Source: CAYVLI01 sp964452105 [NCBI: uncultured Nitrospinota bacterium]
GTDB lineage: Bacteria; JAUXIQ01
Assembly (NCBI GenBank): GCA_964452105.1
Contig: CAYVLI010000137.1
Span: 1 to 6,915, forward strand
Length of the DNA stretch: 6,915 bases
Direction of reading: 5' to 3'
Made by a program: the position numbers and the translations under genes. This document shows positions 4,373 through 6,915 of this stretch, piece by piece. Within the stretch, counting starts at the first letter, position 1, and every line of letters begins with the position of its first letter. The notes below the pieces were generated by a model that saw only the letters and a program-made list of their open reading frames with translations, was not told the origin of the DNA and did no database searches.

Positions 4373-5587
4373 ATGCGCTCTGAAGATAAACATGAGGGGC
4401 CCCTGCCCCTTGAAGGCCTGATGGTACTCGACGTCACTCATGTTATGGCCGGACCCGCATGCACCATGAGCCTGGCCGACATGGGCGCTGATGTCATCAA
4501 AATCGAAGAGCCGGGTAAAGGGGATATCAGCAGAAACATATACGATGCCTACCAGGGTGGGGAAGGAGCGCTGTTCCTGAACCTCAACCGCGGCAAGAAG
4601 AGCGTGACTCTTGACCTGAAACAGGAGAAGGGGAGGGAGATACTGTATCGCCTCGCAGAGCGAAGCGATGTTTTCATAGAGAACTTCCGCGGGGGCGTGG
4701 CGGAGAAATTGAAGCTGGATTATGAAACCGTATCCTCTTTCAATCCTTCTATAATCTACTGTTCGCTCTCGGCATTCGGCAGCGCCGGACCCTACAGGAG
4801 CAAACCGGGAGTGGATGCCGTGTTGCAAGCGATGGGAGGCGTCATGAGCTGCACCGGCGAGATGGACGGTCCGCCCTGCCTTTGCGGCGCGCCCGTGGTG
4901 GATATGATAGGATCGCTGATGGCCGCTCAGGGGATACTCGCTGCATTGATGTACAGGGAGCGCACGGGGATAGGGCAGAAGGTTGAAACCTCCCTCCTCA
5001 ATGGCATACTCTACTCTCAAATAGCTCGTTTCTCCACCTACTTTGTTGCGGGAAGGGACTACAGACCAATGGGCAGCAGTCACGCCGAGATCGTTCCCTA
5101 TCAGGCCTTTCGCACCAGGGAAGGGAAGTATGTCTTCATGGGGCTTTTTGACGAACAGGCCTGGGGGCGCTTCTGCGAGACCATGGGATTGATACACCTG
5201 CGAGAAGACCCCAGGTTCGCTGTCAACGAATTGCGTGTGAAAAACAGAAAGCAATTGGTCTCGATACTCGAAGAAGTTTTCCTTAAGCTCGGAGCGGAGG
5301 AAGCGCTGGCCAGGCTGGAGGAGGGCGACATACTTTGCGGCCCGGTGAATTACCTCTCCGACCTGGTTGAGGACTCTCAGGTCCGAGAAAATGAAATGAT
5401 AACATCCTTTGAACATCCCACGGCGGGAAAAGTGGAGAACGTCGGCATACCCATCAAGTTCAGCAAGACACCGGCAAGAGTTAAGGGCCCTTCACCCCTG
5501 CTTGGAGAGCACACCCGCCAGGTGCTCGAATGGCTGGGATACTGCCCGGAGGAGATCGAAAAATTTAATTTGGAGAAGGTAATCTGA
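4373..5587 (+). CDS. CaiB/BaiF-type (type III) acyl-CoA transferase
   Basis: A 404-aa type III CoA-transferase, which moves CoA between acyl-CoA and a free acid through an aspartyl-CoA thioester; some members are racemases or CoA-lyase-like. The family pattern is complete: the segment VLDVTHVMAGPACTMSLADMGADVIKIE (18-45), P47-GKGD, LNLNRGKKSVTLDL (69-82), IENFRGGVAEKL (102-113, usually NFRPG), SAFGSAGPY (133-141), PGVDAVLQAMGG (145-156), the catalytic aspartate D177 in CGAPVVD, and the C-terminal GIPIKFSKTP and LGEHTRQVL blocks. Length is typical. The ATG at 4373 has an ideal AGGAGGT seven bases upstream. The MBL hydrolase starts 31 bp after its stop, so the two are probably co-transcribed. 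Donor and acceptor acids cannot be deduced; carnitine, formyl/oxalate, benzylsuccinate and bile-acid branches all share these motifs. Confidence 0.94.
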   Translation: MRSEDKHEGPLPLEGLMVLDVTHVMAGPACTMSLADMGADVIKIEEPGKGDISRNIYDAYQGGEGALFLNLNRGKKSVTLDLKQEKGREILYRLAERSDVFIENFRGGVAEKLKLDYETVSSFNPSIIYCSLSAFGSAGPYRSKPGVDAVLQAMGGVMSCTGEMDGPPCLCGAPVVDMIGSLMAAQGILAALMYRERTGIGQKVETSLLNGILYSQIARFSTYFVAGRDYRPMGSSHAEIVPYQAFRTREGKYVFMGLFDEQAWGRFCETMGLIHLREDPRFAVNELRVKNRKQLVSILEEVFLKLGAEEALARLEEGDILCGPVNYLSDLVEDSQVRENEMITSFEHPTAGKVENVGIPIKFSKTPARVKGPSPLLGEHTRQVLEWLGYCPEEIEKFNLEKVI

Positions 5588-5618
5588 ACCTTGTGTTTAA
5601 TAAAAGGGGGTAAGTCTG

Positions 5619-6374
5619 ATGGCAGCGGAAAGAGTAACGTTTATCGGGCATTCTACTCTTCTCATCGAAGCCTCGGGAAAGAAAGTGCTGACTGACCCAT
5701 GGTACCACGAGCCGGTTTACGGGGGGATTTACCACCGCCGGCCTCCAGGCATCCCCCTTGAGAACCTCGCTGATGTGGACGTGATCCTAATCTCGCACGG
5801 TCACAAAGACCATTACGATGAGCAAGCGCTGCGAAAATTAAACAAGGAGGCGCTGGTAATCCTTCCCAGCGATGTGTTGGTCCGCAGGGTGCGGGGATTG
5901 GGATATTCGAGTGTTGAAAAACTTGAGCCGTGGCAACAGAAGGCCATGAATGGTCTGACAATAACCGCCGTGCCAGCCAAACACTCCGTTTATCAGGTGG
6001 GCTACATTATCATAGGAGATGAGAAAACATTTTATTTCGCCGGGGATACCCGGAACATACCGGAACTCTCAACCATGGCGGAACGGTTCAAAATAGACGT
6101 GGTCCTCCTGCCCATAGCCGGTCTGAAGATGTTTTTCTTAATCCGGGCGGTAATGAGGCCAGAGGATGCGGCCAGGGCGGCCAAAGAGCTGGATGCCAAG
6201 GTCTTGATTCCCATACATTATGACATGAATATAAGGTCTATGGCCCGGCTGATGGTTACACAAATCCCTGGAAGCCTGGGAAAGTTGAGAGAGGCCATGA
6301 AGGAAGGAGGCTGCTCTTCCGAGCTGGTAGTCATCGAAGAAGGCCAAAGCTATCCCGCAGCCGAGCAAGGCTGA
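5619..6374 (+). CDS. MBL-fold metal-dependent hydrolase, UlaG-like
   Basis: A 251-aa metallo-beta-lactamase-fold protein. Ligands in order are H11 in IGHSTL, the HGHKDH motif (H60, H62, D64, H65), H122 in AKHSV, D143 in AGDTRN and H200 in IPIHYD. This is a complete two-metal set in the same order as in the UPF0173-type gene on the other strand, but identity looks low, so they are distant paralogues. A basic, proline-rich loop at 32-48 (VYGGIYHRRPPGIPLEN) and a hydrophobic stretch at 161-180 (VVLLPIAGLKMFFLIRAVMR) may line the substrate pocket. No signal peptide. The ATG at 5619 has AAAAGGGGGT upstream and follows the CoA-transferase by 31 bp. A hydrolase acting on a lactone, thioester or phosphoester linked to the CoA-transferase pathway is plausible but inferred from position only. 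Confidence 0.9.
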   Translation: MAAERVTFIGHSTLLIEASGKKVLTDPWYHEPVYGGIYHRRPPGIPLENLADVDVILISHGHKDHYDEQALRKLNKEALVILPSDVLVRRVRGLGYSSVEKLEPWQQKAMNGLTITAVPAKHSVYQVGYIIIGDEKTFYFAGDTRNIPELSTMAERFKIDVVLLPIAGLKMFFLIRAVMRPEDAARAAKELDAKVLIPIHYDMNIRSMARLMVTQIPGSLGKLREAMKEGGCSSELVVIEEGQSYPAAEQG

Positions 6375-6423
6375 GAGCGGACGGATCACCTGAGCCTGAA
6401 TTGATAAACGGACTTTTCCGCTC
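6375..6423 (+). repeat. Weak inverted repeat after MBL gene
   Basis: GAGCGGA (6375-6381) is complementary to TCCGCTC (6417-6423), directly after the stop codon. The loop is 35 nt and no T tract follows, so it is only a poor terminator candidate. I see no better terminator in the 83 bp between this gene and the convergent sigma-factor gene. Confidence 0.25.
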
Positions 6424-6457
6424 CTGAAGGCGGGGATTTCCATAAAAGGGTAGGGTA

Positions 6458-6915
6458 TTAATTCAGGTAATCGCGCAACGGTTTTGTGCGTGACCTGGAA
6501 CGCAGCTTGTTTTTAGCTTTTTTCTCTATCTGCCTGATTCTTTCCCTGGACAAGCCGAGCTTGTTGCCTATCTCCTCCAGCGTCTTGGGTTCCTCGTCGA
6601 ATCCATACCGCAGCTTAAGTATTTCACTCTCTCTCGGAGTCAACTCTTCCAGCAATTCTTCGATCTCTTTTCTCAAAGAGGCACGGATCAGGTTATCCTC
6701 GATGGAGGGGTTTCCACTGGACTCCAGCAATTCTATGTAGCTCGTCTCCTCGTTGTCCTTTATCGGGGAATCCAGGGAAAGATGTGTCCTGTAAACCCTC
6801 AGGACAGACTCTACATCTTCCGGCGCTAGGCCGAGCTCTTTTGCCAACTCCTGGGTGGAGGGTTCATGGCCCTTTCTCTGCATCAGATCCTGAAATTTTT
6901 CCCCTATCCTGTATA
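6458..6915 (-). CDS. Sigma-70 family RNA polymerase sigma factor (RpoD/SigA-like), 5' part outside window
   Basis: The visible 151 residues are the C-terminal part of a sigma-70 factor. The fragment opens YRIGEKFQDLMQRKGHEPST, so the frame is open to the window edge and the Met at 6883 is internal. Residues 15-45 (HEPSTQELAKELGLAPEDVESVL) are region 3. Residues 90-110 (ELTPRESEILKLRYGFDEEPK) are region 4.1. Residues 111-133 (TLEEIGNKLGLSRERIRQIEKKA) are the region 4.2 helix-turn-helix that reads the -35 box. The tail KLRSRSRTKPLRDYLN resembles the end of primary sigma factors. It recruits RNA polymerase to promoters. Whether it is the primary factor or a group 2 relative cannot be settled, because regions 1 and 2 lie outside. 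The EEPK in place of the usual G-x-P before TLEE hints at group 2. Confidence 0.92.
   Translation of the reverse strand, partial: YRIGEKFQDLMQRKGHEPSTQELAKELGLAPEDVESVLRVYRTHLSLDSPIKDNEETSYIELLESSGNPSIEDNLIRASLRKEIEELLEELTPRESEILKLRYGFDEEPKTLEEIGNKLGLSRERIRQIEKKAKNKLRSRSRTKPLRDYLN

Noticed and set aside
4316-5416. Long open frame (366 codons) antisense to the CoA-transferase gene
   Set aside because: It lies entirely opposite a textbook CaiB/BaiF protein. Its translation is rich in His, Arg and Ser with no recognisable domain and no ribosome binding site, so it is a shadow of the codon usage of the real gene.

Overview
The window looks like chromosomal DNA of an anaerobic, Gram-negative-type bacterium, most likely a deltaproteobacterium (Desulfobacterota, possibly a syntroph or sulfate reducer). 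This placement is an inference. It rests mainly on a small eight-cysteine protein with a PxxKW motif, which I associate with that group, and on the mix of a type III CoA-transferase, an SDR oxidoreductase and a nitroreductase, common in anaerobic fatty-acid or aromatic degraders. Start sites mostly have strong AGGAGG-like ribosome binding sites. There are no insertion sequences, CRISPR arrays, tRNA or rRNA genes.

Layout from left to right: (1) the first 97 codons of a DksA/TraR-type zinc-finger regulator on the minus strand, cut by the window edge; (2) a 389-bp intergenic region with divergent promoters; (3) a classical SDR on the plus strand, ending at a strong hairpin terminator and facing (4) a convergent FMN nitroreductase; (5) a 401-bp intergenic region with the nitroreductase promoter on one strand and, on the other, a promoter followed by a highly structured leader for (6) the PxxKW cysteine-rich small protein; (7) an unrecognised 103-aa minus-strand gene; (8) a UPF0173-type metallo-beta-lactamase-fold (MBL) hydrolase, minus strand; (9) a 270-bp divergent promoter region; (10) a CaiB/BaiF type III CoA-transferase followed 31 bp later by (11) a second MBL-fold hydrolase, a probable two-gene operon; (12) the C-terminal half of a sigma-70 family factor on the minus strand, cut by the right edge.

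How the genes may work together: the SDR, the CoA-transferase and perhaps the MBL hydrolases would fit metabolism of a CoA-activated acid (CoA transfer, keto/hydroxy interconversion, hydrolysis), but no substrate can be read from the sequence. Four of the metabolic genes have promoters of the same type (TTGAA/TTGAC -35 plus an extended TGn -10), which suggests housekeeping-sigma transcription and possibly a shared regime.

The most unusual element is the roughly 195-nt leader of the PxxKW gene. It contains two abutting hairpins, an 8-bp long-range closing stem, and a local hairpin that competes for the same 3' strand. This is the architecture of a cis-acting RNA switch, although I do not recognise it as a known riboswitch class.
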